From G963663365 sp963663365 (GTDB taxonomy: Bacteria > Hinthialibacterota > Hinthialibacteria > Hinthialibacterales > G963663365), in the NCBI GenBank assembly GCA_963663365.2, contig CAXXIH010000001.1, positions 1,736,001 to 1,800,000 on the forward strand: a DNA stretch of 64,000 nucleotides, written 5' to 3'. Positions 1 to 9,107 of this stretch are shown piece after piece. Made by a program: the position numbers and the translations under genes. The stretch's first letter is position 1. Each line of letters begins with the position of its first letter. Below the pieces are notes generated by a model that worked only from the letters and a program-made list of their open reading frames with translations, did no database searches and was not told the DNA's origin.

Positions 1-54
1 TGGTTGTGACTGGGATTGTCATCTCTTAACGGCGTAATCGCCGGAGGAAGAGTC

Positions 55-810
55 ATGTCTAATTTAGCCACTACCGATCCAATTACGGCGCGGACGATGC
101 CGCGTTCACCGGAAGCGTTCTATCGCTCAACCATGGGCGACATTATCGCCGCCGTATCCCCTAAAGAAAAGTCGTTTACGGATCAATTGACAAAGGCCAT
201 GGGCGAACAGAAACCGGCCGAGCCTGCTCAGAGCCCCTCAATACCGGCTCAGGGCTCAGACACTGTTCCGGAGCAACCGGCTCCCGTTCAGCCTGAATCG
301 GCGCCTATTCAATCAGAACCGGCCCAACAAACGGCTTCTATTCAGGATCGGATGCTTATCCAGACAGGCGATACGCTGTCTGAAATCGCTCTCCAGATTC
401 GTAGAGCAACCCAAAGCACTCTTTCGATCAACACTTTGGTGGAGCGAATCGCTCAAGACAATGGCATTCCCAATCCCGATTTGATTTATCCCGGTATGGC
501 TCTTGATCTGCGCGGTGCGATACAAGACGCCCAGTCCCAATCCACCGTTCCAGCGGCACCGGCTCAACAGACAAATACAGAATCAGCTACAGCTGATGAA
601 AATATGCCGGTTGAGTACTCGGCACAGGAAGCAGCGACTGCCGAACCGGTTCGCATTTCCGGTGCCCCAACACCACAAATTCTATACGCATCTGCCGAGA
701 CCACTGAGGCCGTTACTTCAAATCAGGATGCTCTGGCCTCCAATGGACAGTATATGCAGTTGCCGATAGATGTCCGTCGGCAATTAGCCCGGGGCCCGCG
801 CCCAAACTGA
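55..810 (+). pseudogene. LysM-containing protein, N-terminal piece of a frameshifted gene
   Basis: Start is placed at the ATG at 55 because GGAGG lies 7 bases upstream (43-47); a TTG 39 bases earlier has no such site. The piece has a Pro/Gln/Glu/Ala-rich linker, then a LysM-like module at about residues 100-156 (GDTLSEIA ... YPGMALDL), a fold that binds N-acetylglucosamine-containing glycans such as peptidoglycan. No signal peptide is visible. The frame stops at 810, but coherent coding continues in the next frame from about 788 (PGARAQTEVHSQQ), so the stop looks like a one-base insertion in the CCCGGGGCCC tract at 788-797. The following three entries are the rest of the same gene. It could be a decayed gene or a sequencing artefact. 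Confidence 0.7.
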
Positions 811-1447
811 AGTTCATTCCCAACAACAATCTGATCAGAATCAACTTCTTAGACAATTTGAGGAAAATCTTCTTAAGAACGCGCAAATGTTTAAGCAGCA
901 ACGCGTCGAACAGGCCGGATCCGAAACCAACGTTGCTCCCGGCGCTTCTCAGGATACAACGACTCAATCGTCAGTGGCACAATCGACCACAGGTCCGGGT
1001 GGATGGCCGCCTCCCCGCGAGCGTGCTTTTTCAACCGTGAGCGAAAGTGATCTTCCTTCAAGCCGGATTGGCAACGGTGCGGACTTCACCTCGCGTTTTG
1101 GCAATGCAGTCACTCCCGGACGTCTGACCCCCGGTGCTGGCGCGACTGTTTCTAAGACTACCCCTTTATTTGGGCAGGCGTCTCCTGAACCTCAGCAACA
1201 GGCTTTGGAACCGGTTCAGCAACGTGATCTATTTGGTACCGCCCAAATCACCCAGCCGGAGATTCCCGAATCTTCGATTCCAACATCTTCCGCAAAGCCT
1301 CCACAAGGTATGATCGGTCTCTATGCCCATGAGCAACTGCTTGATAATCCGGGCGGCGATGCCTATGTGGTTGAGGAAGGTGTCACGGAATACATACCAG
1401 GAAACGACGATGGTTCATTCACGGCTCGTGTAAAAAAGGGATGTTGA
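788..1447 (+). pseudogene. Second piece of the frameshifted LysM gene
   Basis: This reading frame takes over where the 55-810 frame ends and stays open to a TGA at 1445-1447. Composition continues the Gln/Pro/Thr-rich, low-complexity character of the N-terminal piece and then becomes more ordered towards the end (VVEEGVTEYIPGNDDG). No recognised domain. The end has GTA AAA AAG GGA TGT TGA, so the in-frame A AAA AAG at 1432-1438 sits two codons before the stop. Coding resumes in the -1 frame, as if one A were missing from the A6 run or the ribosome slipped there. Confidence 0.55.
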
Positions 1448-1974
1448 CGGATGCCGGCGAGAATTTGAAACGTCTCTATGGTGACTTGGGTATGGGATCC
1501 GTTTCTACCTATAAAGCATCCAATGGGGAGGTCATTGAAAAGGAACGGCGCGGGCTTTTGGGTGCCATGACCGACTTCGGCAAGAATTTCGCCACCGGAA
1601 TCAGTTTTGGTGCATACAACCCGAATAAGGAAGAAATTCCTCAAGGTGCCGGACGCGTAACTTATGGGTTTAAAAAGATGTTTCTGGATGGTGTCGGCGG
1701 CGACCTTTTGGGAGGTGTTCCTAGTGCGGCCGTGCATAGCGCCGAAGATATTGCGCTCGCATCGCTGAATGCATTTGAGACGATTCCAGATTCGACAATC
1801 GGCAACTTCTCCTATGGAAAGAAAGCCACGACAGCCACATTTGATGGCACTCAAGTTTTGGTGAATGGCGTTGCCGATTCGCTGCCCGGTGGTGATGCCT
1901 GGGCGCGTGTCTATTCTGGCGGGACACAGCGGCAAACTTGGTATTCCTGTATACAGCAACGTTATTGCCCCTGA
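1441..1974 (+). pseudogene. Third piece of the frameshifted LysM gene
   Basis: Continues the protein in the original frame: KKG-MLTDAGENLKRLYGDLG follows directly if the A6 run at 1432-1437 had seven A. The segment is glycine-rich and ordered (GVGGDLLGGVP, AEDIALASLNAFETIP) and resembles no family I recognise. After about 1915 the frame degenerates into a non-coherent tail (QRQTWYSCIQQRYCP) while the +1 frame reads GHSGKLGIPVYSNVIAPEQ. A single extra G in the GGG at 1921-1923 would explain this. Confidence 0.5.
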
Positions 1975-2236
1975 ACAAGTCAAGAATGATGCGCGTTATG
2001 CCGGCGTGACCAATACACCTTTCCGCAAGGGTGTTGAGACTGTCGGATCGCTCTTAGGCTCAGTTGCCGCGGCGGGAACCGCTGCTTCTCCTGCTTTCAC
2101 AGCCGGTAGTTCATTTGCCACGGCTGTTGGCCGGGAAGCAATGGAATATTCCAGCAACGCAAACAGTCATCAGACAATTGAACCGGCAACAGTCCAAAGC
2201 GATGATTTCCTGCAAAGTGGCAATTTCGGCAGTTAA
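1922..2236 (+). pseudogene. C-terminal piece of the frameshifted LysM gene
   Basis: Last coherent segment of the broken gene, ending at TAA 2234-2236. It contains an Ala/Gly-rich stretch (GSLLGSVAAAGTAASPAF) that could be a hydrophobic helix or simply low-complexity, then a polar tail. If the three frame changes are corrected, one protein of a little over 700 residues runs from 55 to 2236. No homologue is recognised. Confidence 0.5.
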
Positions 2237-2316
2237 TCTGCAAGCCTGCGTTATCCCGTGAGACGTCGGATCGAATTCCCCACCTTGCCACAGGTCTCCC
2301 TCTGCCCAACACTATG

Positions 2317-2345
2317 AGGATTGAAACTCTTCTCAATCCTTTTTG
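2317..2345 (+). terminator. Rho-independent terminator
   Basis: Perfect 8-bp stem AGGATTGA (2317-2324) / TCAATCCT (2333-2340) with an 8-nt loop and a following run of T. It closes the LysM gene. It ends only about 20 bases before the ATG of the next gene, so it could also act as a 5' leader hairpin for that gene. Confidence 0.7.
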
Positions 2346-2362
2346 TGCAGGGAACCTGAATC

Positions 2363-3151
2363 ATGAAAGAACCCCAGCCCGTATGCCGTAGCGCCCGCCG
2401 CCGTCGTCTGCTTTTCTTAACCAAATCTTCCGGATTCGAGCATGGCGTTATTCAACGTCAGGGAGACAGGCTTTCTTATGCCGAGTCAACCATGATGACA
2501 ATTGGCGCCCGGCATAATTTCGATGTTGTCTGTACTAAAGATGCCGGGTTAATAACAGCCTCAAACCTAAAAAACTTCGATACCGTGATGTTCTATACCA
2601 CGGGCGACCTCAATGAGACCGGTGGCGATGGTCATCCCGCAATGAGCAAAAAGAACCGCAAGGAACTTCTGGATTGGATCGGTAACGGGGGTGGCTTCTT
2701 TGGTGCACATACAGCCACCGATACGTTTCATAATTATAAGCCCTACATTCAGATGGTTGGCGGAGAATTTAAGACTCACGGCGCGCCGCAATTCGCAACT
2801 GTGCGCGTTGTTGATCCGGATTTCCCGGCTATGGCGGGATTACCGCTGGAATTCAAAATGTGGGATGAGTGGTATTTTAATGAGAACGTGAATTTAGGCG
2901 GTGATATGCATGTGCTTCTGACACTGCAAACCGAGAGCATGGAAGGCGATTGCTATGCTTGTCCATCCTATCCCATCACCTGGGCCAGTAAATACGGCAA
3001 AGGCCGGGTGTTTGTCAGTCCTCTTGGTCATGGTGAAAATGTATGGGATATGCCCATGTTCCAAGGCATGATCGCCCGTGCTTTAGAGTGGACATTTGGC
3101 GATGTTCCCGGCAAGGTTCAACCGAATTACAAAAAGATCATCGGTGGCTAG
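2363..3151 (+). CDS. ThuA-like domain protein
   Basis: 262 residues of the ThuA family (trehalose-utilisation-type, class-I-glutamine-amidotransferase-like fold). Family marks seen: RRLLFLTKSSGFEH at the N-terminus, GGGFFGAHTATDTF at the nucleophile-elbow position, WYFNENVN, and a C-terminal SPLGHGENVWDMPMFQGM. Members are usually found with sugar oxidoreductases and are thought to act on sugars; the reaction here is not known. Unlike its neighbour it has no export signal, although an Arg-rich stretch (SARRRRLL) precedes the domain. The start has a weak SD (AGGGAA). The paralogue lies 82 bases downstream on the same strand, so this is probably a tandem duplication. It follows a terminator closely; no separate promoter was identified. 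Confidence 0.85.
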   Translation: MKEPQPVCRSARRRRLLFLTKSSGFEHGVIQRQGDRLSYAESTMMTIGARHNFDVVCTKDAGLITASNLKNFDTVMFYTTGDLNETGGDGHPAMSKKNRKELLDWIGNGGGFFGAHTATDTFHNYKPYIQMVGGEFKTHGAPQFATVRVVDPDFPAMAGLPLEFKMWDEWYFNENVNLGGDMHVLLTLQTESMEGDCYACPSYPITWASKYGKGRVFVSPLGHGENVWDMPMFQGMIARALEWTFGDVPGKVQPNYKKIIGG

Positions 3152-3233
3152 GCCCGAAAACGAGTGTAGCCATGGAGCGCCGGACTTTTTATACTGTATC
3201 TTTATCAATTGAACAGAATACGAGGTATGAATT

Positions 3234-4091
3234 ATGAAACGAAGGAATTTTATGCTCAGCAGTGCCGCGGCCGGACTTGTAGCCTATGCCAATCCCTCCG
3301 ATGCCGGTGCGCAGATTAAGAAACGCAGGCTGCTTTATTTCACAAAATCCTCAGGTTTTGAACATGATGCGGTTAAGCGCGATGGCGACCGTCTTTCGCA
3401 CTCCGAACGCATTGTTAGCGATCTCGGTTCAAAATACGGGTTCGACGTGGTTTGCACAAAAGACGGCGGTCAGATTACAGCCAAGAATTTGGCCAATTAT
3501 GACAGCGTGATGTTCTATACGTCGGGCAATCTGTTGGAAGAAGGAACCGACAAACATCCGGCCGTAAGCGCCCAAGGCATGCAAGAACTTTTTGACTGGG
3601 TTAAAGCAGGCGGTGGATTCTCTGCTTGGCATGCAGGTACGGATTCCATGCGCCGTGAATCGGCGGATCAACCCACAACGGAATACACAAAAATGGTTGG
3701 TGGTGCGTTTGCTGGCCACCATAAGCAGGAACCGGCTACTGTTATCAATGTTGATCCTGAGTTCCCCGCAGTAAAACGTATGCCTTTATTATTCCGTTTC
3801 AATGAGGAGTGGTACATTCACGACCAGATCAATACCCTCGGGACCATGCATGTTCTTCAGATTCTCGATACGCAGAGCATGGAACAAGAAACGTATCGGG
3901 AACTCGGACCGATTCCCATGACCTGGTGCAGCAATTACGGCAAAGGCCGCGTGTTTGTATCCGGCATCGGCCACCGTTTCGATGTCTGGGAAATGCCGTT
4001 GATTCAGGGCATGGTTATCGATTCGCTGGCGTGGACATTTGGCGATGTCGAGGGCGATGCCAGCCCCAATTACGATAAAGTGATGAAATGA
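3234..4091 (+). CDS. ThuA-like domain protein with Tat-type signal
   Basis: 285 residues, clearly paralogous to the upstream gene (KRRLLYFTKSSGFEHD, GGGFSAWHAGTD, FNEEWYIHDQ, GIGHRFDVWEMPLIQGM). It begins MKRRNFMLSSAAAG, a twin-arginine-type signal, so this copy is probably exported folded to the periplasm. SD GAGG precedes the ATG. The downstream terminator at 4159-4197 closes the pair. The difference in localisation between the two copies suggests division of labour on the same kind of substrate; that is inference. Confidence 0.87.
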   Translation: MKRRNFMLSSAAAGLVAYANPSDAGAQIKKRRLLYFTKSSGFEHDAVKRDGDRLSHSERIVSDLGSKYGFDVVCTKDGGQITAKNLANYDSVMFYTSGNLLEEGTDKHPAVSAQGMQELFDWVKAGGGFSAWHAGTDSMRRESADQPTTEYTKMVGGAFAGHHKQEPATVINVDPEFPAVKRMPLLFRFNEEWYIHDQINTLGTMHVLQILDTQSMEQETYRELGPIPMTWCSNYGKGRVFVSGIGHRFDVWEMPLIQGMVIDSLAWTFGDVEGDASPNYDKVMK

Positions 4092-4158
4092 TATCTATTT
4101 CAAATGGCTTTGGCATCCTTTTTCTGATGCTATAGCCGTTTGGTTGAAAGAAAAGCGT

Positions 4159-4197
4159 TGTGGCGGCTTCGTATGTTACGGGCCGCCACATTTTTTT
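4159..4197 (+). terminator. Rho-independent terminator
   Basis: 9-bp stem TGTGGCGGC (4159-4167) / GCCGCCACA (4182-4190) followed by seven T (4191-4197). It terminates the ThuA pair. Confidence 0.85.
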
Positions 4198-4284
4198 CTT
4201 TCTAAATGAAACCGTATTTTCTTGCCTATCGTTTAATTGAAAGACAGGGGATTCTATCGGGCAATGGAGAAATTATAATTAAGG

Positions 4285-5319
4285 CTATCGCCGGTCACGG
4301 ATGGCCATCCGGCCCCGGTGTTTGATAGAAGCTCCGGGCCCGCTTGAGTATCCGCTTTTTTTCGCGGCGCGGTGGACCGGTTTCCATTCAGCTTTGGCAT
4401 TTAAGGTCGGGAGCAAACCGAGTAATTCCTTTTCAATATCCATGATTTTCTCGATTGTCTCTTCGTTCTTCTCAATCCGTTTTACCAAATGCTTCTCACC
4501 CTCCTGCACAGCGTTTCGCATTGTTTGGACCTGATCCAAATTGACCGGCTCGTTGTCGTGTTTGTTGGCATCGAATGATGCTTGTGTGCGAAGGGCTTTG
4601 GCCTGCTCCAAAAGTTCTTCCGCTTCCGGAGTCTCCGCAATTTTTGCTAGTTCGGAAATCGAGTCTAAAACAGCGCTCCGGAGTTTTAGCATCATGATGT
4701 TCTCAAGTTCGAGAACCTCTTGACGCAATCGCATCAACTTCAGTTCGCGGCCCCAAACATTGAGTAGTTCCAATTCGTACTTGCGTGCAATATGAGCCCG
4801 GCGGTTTCGCTCGGTTTCGATTGCCGTTGTCAGTATCCGGTCCCTCGCCGTGGGATCGGGGAGTTTTCCTTCCTTGGCCAGTGTGGCCAAACGTGCGATC
4901 TTTGCCGCTTCGATGATTACCGGATCTTTAGACATTAATCCGTCCAGTTTGTCACGTTCGGGCGAAAGTTCATCTGCTATTTCCAGGGCTTTCCGCAGGT
5001 ATGTTGTGGGTGCGATCAAAACCTCTTCGGCCTTTGAGTTCACAGTTACATCATTGAACCAGTCGGCCTTAACGCCACGTTGCCCTAAGACTCGTGCGAT
5101 CGTATGTGATAAGTCCGATATCGATTCGCGTGTTTCTGCAATGATCGTCTCCGGATGATGAGAAAAAAAACGCTTTAGATGCGCGTTTTGTTTCAATTTT
5201 TCGCGAAAGACTTCTTGTTCTCCGGCCCGCCGTAATTGATCGGCGACCTCCGGATTCTTATTCATCTCACGTATAAGTTTGTTGGTAGGTACGACGACCT
5301 CTTTAGGCGCATCTGTCAT
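4285..5319 (-). CDS. Uncharacterised alpha-helical/coiled-coil protein
   Basis: 344 residues, soluble, rich in Glu, Lys, Leu and Ala with long heptad-like stretches (KYELELLNVWGRELKLMRLRQEVLELE region, and EEGEKHLVKRIEKNEETIEKI-type repeats near the C-terminus). No signal peptide or membrane segment. The C-terminal tail is strongly basic (KHRGRMAIRDRR). The ATG has an SD AGAGGAA 8 bases upstream. I recognise no family. It is convergent with the ThuA pair and divergent from the metallohydrolase. Confidence 0.75.
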   Translation of the reverse strand: MTDAPKEVVVPTNKLIREMNKNPEVADQLRRAGEQEVFREKLKQNAHLKRFFSHHPETIIAETRESISDLSHTIARVLGQRGVKADWFNDVTVNSKAEEVLIAPTTYLRKALEIADELSPERDKLDGLMSKDPVIIEAAKIARLATLAKEGKLPDPTARDRILTTAIETERNRRAHIARKYELELLNVWGRELKLMRLRQEVLELENIMMLKLRSAVLDSISELAKIAETPEAEELLEQAKALRTQASFDANKHDNEPVNLDQVQTMRNAVQEGEKHLVKRIEKNEETIEKIMDIEKELLGLLPTLNAKAEWKPVHRAAKKSGYSSGPGASIKHRGRMAIRDRR

Positions 5320-5455
5320 AACTAATTCCTCTGGGCATCCCTTCTGGGATTATAGCCATTTTGCCGCTTTGTGCATCCTTATCCCAGCTTTTCTCCGGGG
5401 TAGTCAATAATGCCGGGCGGGCGTAGGCTGAGAGAAAGATGCAGGGAGATACACC

Positions 5456-7585
5456 ATGCGCGTTTGCCGCTTTTTCACTGTGACTCTCTTCTCGCTATGC
5501 CTCTTCTTTTCCCCCCTTGTTGTAGTCAGCGATGATTCCAAGGAGGCCGTGTCACGTCCCGATTATCAATCGCTCTTGCTGCCCTTTGCTACCGAACTCC
5601 CTAACCGGTACAGCGCCGATATTTTTGATGCCGTATCCGCCGAGTTGTTTTATCAGCGGGCGCTTGAACGCGGACAGGAGCCGCCGCCTTTGGATGATGT
5701 CGATGAAAAGTGCGAGAACGCGGTCCAACTCCTAAGGCATTCTCAGCCATGTCTCTCCATAAGGATTCATGATGATTCAATCAGTGTAACAGGGGCGATT
5801 CCGGTTTTGAGAATGATTCCGAACCAATGGGCGCCCCTGGTTGTTGAAATCGAGAATAAGTCCGATGCTGATACGGCCCTTGGGATTGAAATGGCCGGTG
5901 AATCGCTCATGGAGTTGCAGGCTGCGGACGATCCCGGACGTATTACCAACGATCCGAGAGCCATATTGAGAAAAGAGTCCCAGCCTATTCAAGCGAAGGG
6001 ACAAGCATGGGTGGTGCCAGCCTTCCGATATCCGAATCCGGGTGCGGGCAAGGCCGGTGTTCGATTTGTGGCCGGTTCACGCGAACTTGAAATCTTGATG
6101 CCCTTTGAGGCCCAAACCCCCGCGCAATTAAGCCTTGGCATTTATGATGAAAATGGTCAGCCAACCGCCGCCCGTGTGACGATTCTCCAAAGCAATGGTC
6201 TGAATTTAATCCCGGAAGGTTCCGAGTTGCGTCCGCATGTATTTCCCGGTGGGTATCATCCCTGTTTTCATTTGGAGCCCTTTTTTCATGTTGATGGCTC
6301 CGGAACTTGGCCGGTGCTGCCCGGACCTCTGCAAATTACTGTTGAGAAAGGTTTTGAATATGAGATCGAGTGCGGCATAACTTCCGCTTTTCCCGGGCAA
6401 GTCTCAGAAAACCTGGTACAGCTGCGCCGAATCACCGATATGCCCGGGCAAGGTTGGTATAGCGGAGATACGCACATTCATTGGGCCAGGGAATGGATGA
6501 CGGAAGAAGATGATTCGCGGCAAATGGCTCTTGATCAACGGGCTGCGGATTTGCATGTGGTTAATGTTCTAACCTTGTCGCAGCAGGCCGGGGATCGTCT
6601 GGTCATATCGCCCAATCACCATCCCATGGGGATCGTTGAAGAATATACCCAAGGCAATTACATCATGGCCATGGGTGAAGAGTATCGCAACAATCCTGTG
6701 TACGGACATATGAATTTCTTAGGCCTGAAGGAACTGGTTCCTCCTATCGGCACGGGGTATCCGTGCGGCGGTCCCGAAGGCACCGCCGACTACCCTCACA
6801 ACCTTTGGGCTGTGCGCCAAGCCCGCGAGCAAGGTGCAATCACAATGCCGTCTCATGGTGTCGGGAATTACGATCTCGTGCTGTTGGCCATGGATGAATA
6901 CGATTCACTCGATCAGCTAAGTCCAAATGGGTATATCAATATCCTCAACGCTGGTTTTCGACGAACTCTGACCATTGGCACGGATGCCAACGCGCGCTCA
7001 TTGGGAACCAGCCGGACCTACGCCTACATTGGCGAAGAATACACTTATAAGAATTGGCTTGACGCCATTCGCTCCGGTCAGACTTTTGTGACCTCCGGTC
7101 CACTGTTGTTTTTCGAAGTTGATGGTCAGCATCCCGGCTCGGGAATTCAGTTGGGCCCGGAAGGCGGGCAAGTCGACCTTAAGGCCGAAGCGATTTGCCG
7201 TCTCCCCTTGGAGCGGTTGGAAATTATCTGGAATGGCGAAGTTGTAGCCAGCGAAATCCCTCCAAGCAAATCCAAACGGCTTGTGATTGAAAAGGCAGTC
7301 CATCTTGAGCAAAGTGGCTGGCTGGCGGCGCGGGCCAGTATCGACGATTCGTTCCAGTGGATTGACCATGAGGGGGGAGCACATACCAGCCCTGTTTATG
7401 TGGATATCGAAGGGCATCCATTGAGGTCGCCTGAACGGCTTCAGGATTTTCTACGGCGTATCCGAACCCATAAACAATTCGCGATGGATAAAGGAGTATT
7501 TGAAGACGAACAGCAACGTGATGATGTTGTGAAATCATTCGATCAGGCTATCACACGAATAGAGCAAAAGGCTCAGTCCAATTGA
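5456..7585 (+). CDS. Secreted CehA/McbA-type PHP metallohydrolase
   Basis: 709 residues with a Sec signal peptide (residues 1 to about 25). The C-terminal half has the marks of CehA/McbA family metallohydrolases of the PHP superfamily: GWYSGDTHIHW (metal-binding D-x-H-x-H), SPNHHPMG, GHMNFLG, MPSHGVGNY, TIGTDANARSLGTSR, and the SGQTFVTSGPLLFF segment typical of the family. The N-terminal half is probably a beta-rich accessory region. The family includes carbaryl hydrolase, but most members are of unknown substrate. SD AGGGAGA precedes the start. A bidirectional terminator follows. Confidence 0.82.
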   Translation: MRVCRFFTVTLFSLCLFFSPLVVVSDDSKEAVSRPDYQSLLLPFATELPNRYSADIFDAVSAELFYQRALERGQEPPPLDDVDEKCENAVQLLRHSQPCLSIRIHDDSISVTGAIPVLRMIPNQWAPLVVEIENKSDADTALGIEMAGESLMELQAADDPGRITNDPRAILRKESQPIQAKGQAWVVPAFRYPNPGAGKAGVRFVAGSRELEILMPFEAQTPAQLSLGIYDENGQPTAARVTILQSNGLNLIPEGSELRPHVFPGGYHPCFHLEPFFHVDGSGTWPVLPGPLQITVEKGFEYEIECGITSAFPGQVSENLVQLRRITDMPGQGWYSGDTHIHWAREWMTEEDDSRQMALDQRAADLHVVNVLTLSQQAGDRLVISPNHHPMGIVEEYTQGNYIMAMGEEYRNNPVYGHMNFLGLKELVPPIGTGYPCGGPEGTADYPHNLWAVRQAREQGAITMPSHGVGNYDLVLLAMDEYDSLDQLSPNGYINILNAGFRRTLTIGTDANARSLGTSRTYAYIGEEYTYKNWLDAIRSGQTFVTSGPLLFFEVDGQHPGSGIQLGPEGGQVDLKAEAICRLPLERLEIIWNGEVVASEIPPSKSKRLVIEKAVHLEQSGWLAARASIDDSFQWIDHEGGAHTSPVYVDIEGHPLRSPERLQDFLRRIRTHKQFAMDKGVFEDEQQRDDVVKSFDQAITRIEQKAQSN

Positions 7586-7665
7586 ATGAATCGCTTCTCA
7601 TTTGCGTTGGTCCGGAAAATGATGGTTGTCTTTTTCTTGCAGTGTTTTTCTCATGATGCCAATAA

Positions 7666-7694
7666 AAAAGCGGAACCTTTTACGGTTCCGCTTT
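7666..7694. terminator. Bidirectional rho-independent terminator
   Basis: 11-bp perfect stem AAAGCGGAACC (7666-7676) / GGTTCCGCTTT (7684-7694), 7-nt loop, with an A-run on the left that is a T-run for the minus strand. It lies between two convergent genes and can serve both. Confidence 0.85.
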
Positions 7695-7746
7695 GTGAAT
7701 TGAGTTGCGGTGAATTTTATCTATAGGCTATTTTAAAGTTGTCTTA

Positions 7747-8931
7747 TCAATCGTCCTCATCATCGGATTCGCCGTCATCCGAATCATAATCATCCGGTTC
7801 GTCCTCACCGTCCGAACCATCTTCTTCCATATCCTCATCATCGGAACCTCCGCTTCCTCCGCCTCCTATATTGGTTCCACCATTGGGAGTCTCATCATTA
7901 CTTTGTGTGCTTAAAAGCTGGGCTAGAATTTCCGGCGCAAGGTTTTTGAGCGGAGTGACGATGATTCGGTCCACATAGACTTCTTCCAGACCGCCTTTCT
8001 GAGCAATGGCTTGGAAGATGGGGACAAGAGCGCCACCTAAAGGATCGTAGATGACTTCCAAAACCCCCCAGTGTCCTGCGTAATCTTCTGAACTGGATGG
8101 CATATTGACCGTAAGCGAACCGTCGGTTTCACTTAGCGCGCCTCCATTGGGAACATTGAGTGCAGCCAATGCGATTTCGACATTAGGCGATGATACATAG
8201 ACATAACATTGAACAAGTGCCCGGCCGCTGGTTTCAACTGCAGGACCATACAGCGTGAGCCCATGTCCATTATTCACACTGATTTTTAATCCGTGACCAT
8301 CGCCGGAAGCAGGTGATCCGATTTCATCGGGAAAATCGACAAAAGAGTAAATCGGCATAGCAAAACCGTTTGTCGCTGCGATCAGGAAATCATCAGTTTG
8401 TTCATTGAAATCAATAACTGTTGCATTGTTGTTAGGTTCTGGTGTAGGAATCGGTTGTGTCGGCGTCGCAGTTGGTTGGGGTATCTCCGGTTGCGTAGGA
8501 GTCGCGGTTGGTTGTGGCGGGACTGTGGGTGTTGACGTCGGTACTGGAGGGGCGGGAAAGTCCGATGGATCGGAAGGACTGGTCACCAAGGCCATATCCC
8601 CAGGATTGGCATTGCCTTGTGTCCATTGTCCGTTCGGGTCTTGAAGCTCCTCGCCGTTGCTGAATCCATCACCATCAGAATCGAGATTTGCCAATGCAAC
8701 AGTCCATGTTTTCCCGTTTGATTTGAAATCTTTGCCGAATTGCACCAAAGAGTATTTCGGAAGTGCGTGACATGCACCGCATGACACCGTCTCGCCATTA
8801 GGGATGTAGCCGAGAAACTTCGATTTTGCCTCAGCCATTGTTCCTATAAAAAGCATTGCCAAAGCAAAGGCCAGGGAGGTGAATGTCTTTTTTCGCTTCG
8901 AATTGTCAGTAGTCTGTAACAGAATTGCCAT
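7747..8931 (-). CDS. Secreted temptin-like protein with CxxCH motif and acidic tail
   Basis: 394 residues. Signal peptide (cleavage near AEAKSK, about residue 35). Residues about 37-105 resemble the temptin Cys/Cys domain: GYIPNGETVSC ... FGKDF ... WTVALANLDSDGDGFSNG, with a DxDxDG calcium-type loop and EELQDPNGQW. Within it, CGACH fits the c-type haem CxxCH signature. Then comes a Pro/Thr linker with repeated PTATPTQP units, a beta-rich domain of about 170 residues with no recognised family, and a C-terminal stretch of about 30 Asp/Glu with Gly/Ser. SD AAGGGAA precedes the ATG. The function is unknown; secretion and calcium binding are reasonable inferences. Confidence 0.72.
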   Translation of the reverse strand: MAILLQTTDNSKRKKTFTSLAFALAMLFIGTMAEAKSKFLGYIPNGETVSCGACHALPKYSLVQFGKDFKSNGKTWTVALANLDSDGDGFSNGEELQDPNGQWTQGNANPGDMALVTSPSDPSDFPAPPVPTSTPTVPPQPTATPTQPEIPQPTATPTQPIPTPEPNNNATVIDFNEQTDDFLIAATNGFAMPIYSFVDFPDEIGSPASGDGHGLKISVNNGHGLTLYGPAVETSGRALVQCYVYVSSPNVEIALAALNVPNGGALSETDGSLTVNMPSSSEDYAGHWGVLEVIYDPLGGALVPIFQAIAQKGGLEEVYVDRIIVTPLKNLAPEILAQLLSTQSNDETPNGGTNIGGGGSGGSDDEDMEEDGSDGEDEPDDYDSDDGESDDEDD

Positions 8932-9107
8932 GGTGGAATTCCCTTTCTTATTACGCAGGTTCCTCTACGCGTGATAATGGGGGTGCTGAAGGGGCCGGTT
9001 CCTCGGTTTAAGCACTGCAAGAAAATTTAATTAATACTCGAAAACTGTCTACAAAAATAATTGTTTTTTGAAGAACTGTCAGGGAAATCCGCATGAATTT
9101 GCGGGAT

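Noticed and set aside
1363..1983. 206-codon minus-strand open frame across the broken LysM gene
   Set aside because: It has no SD or coherent composition, and the plus-strand frames join into one protein, so it is a shadow.
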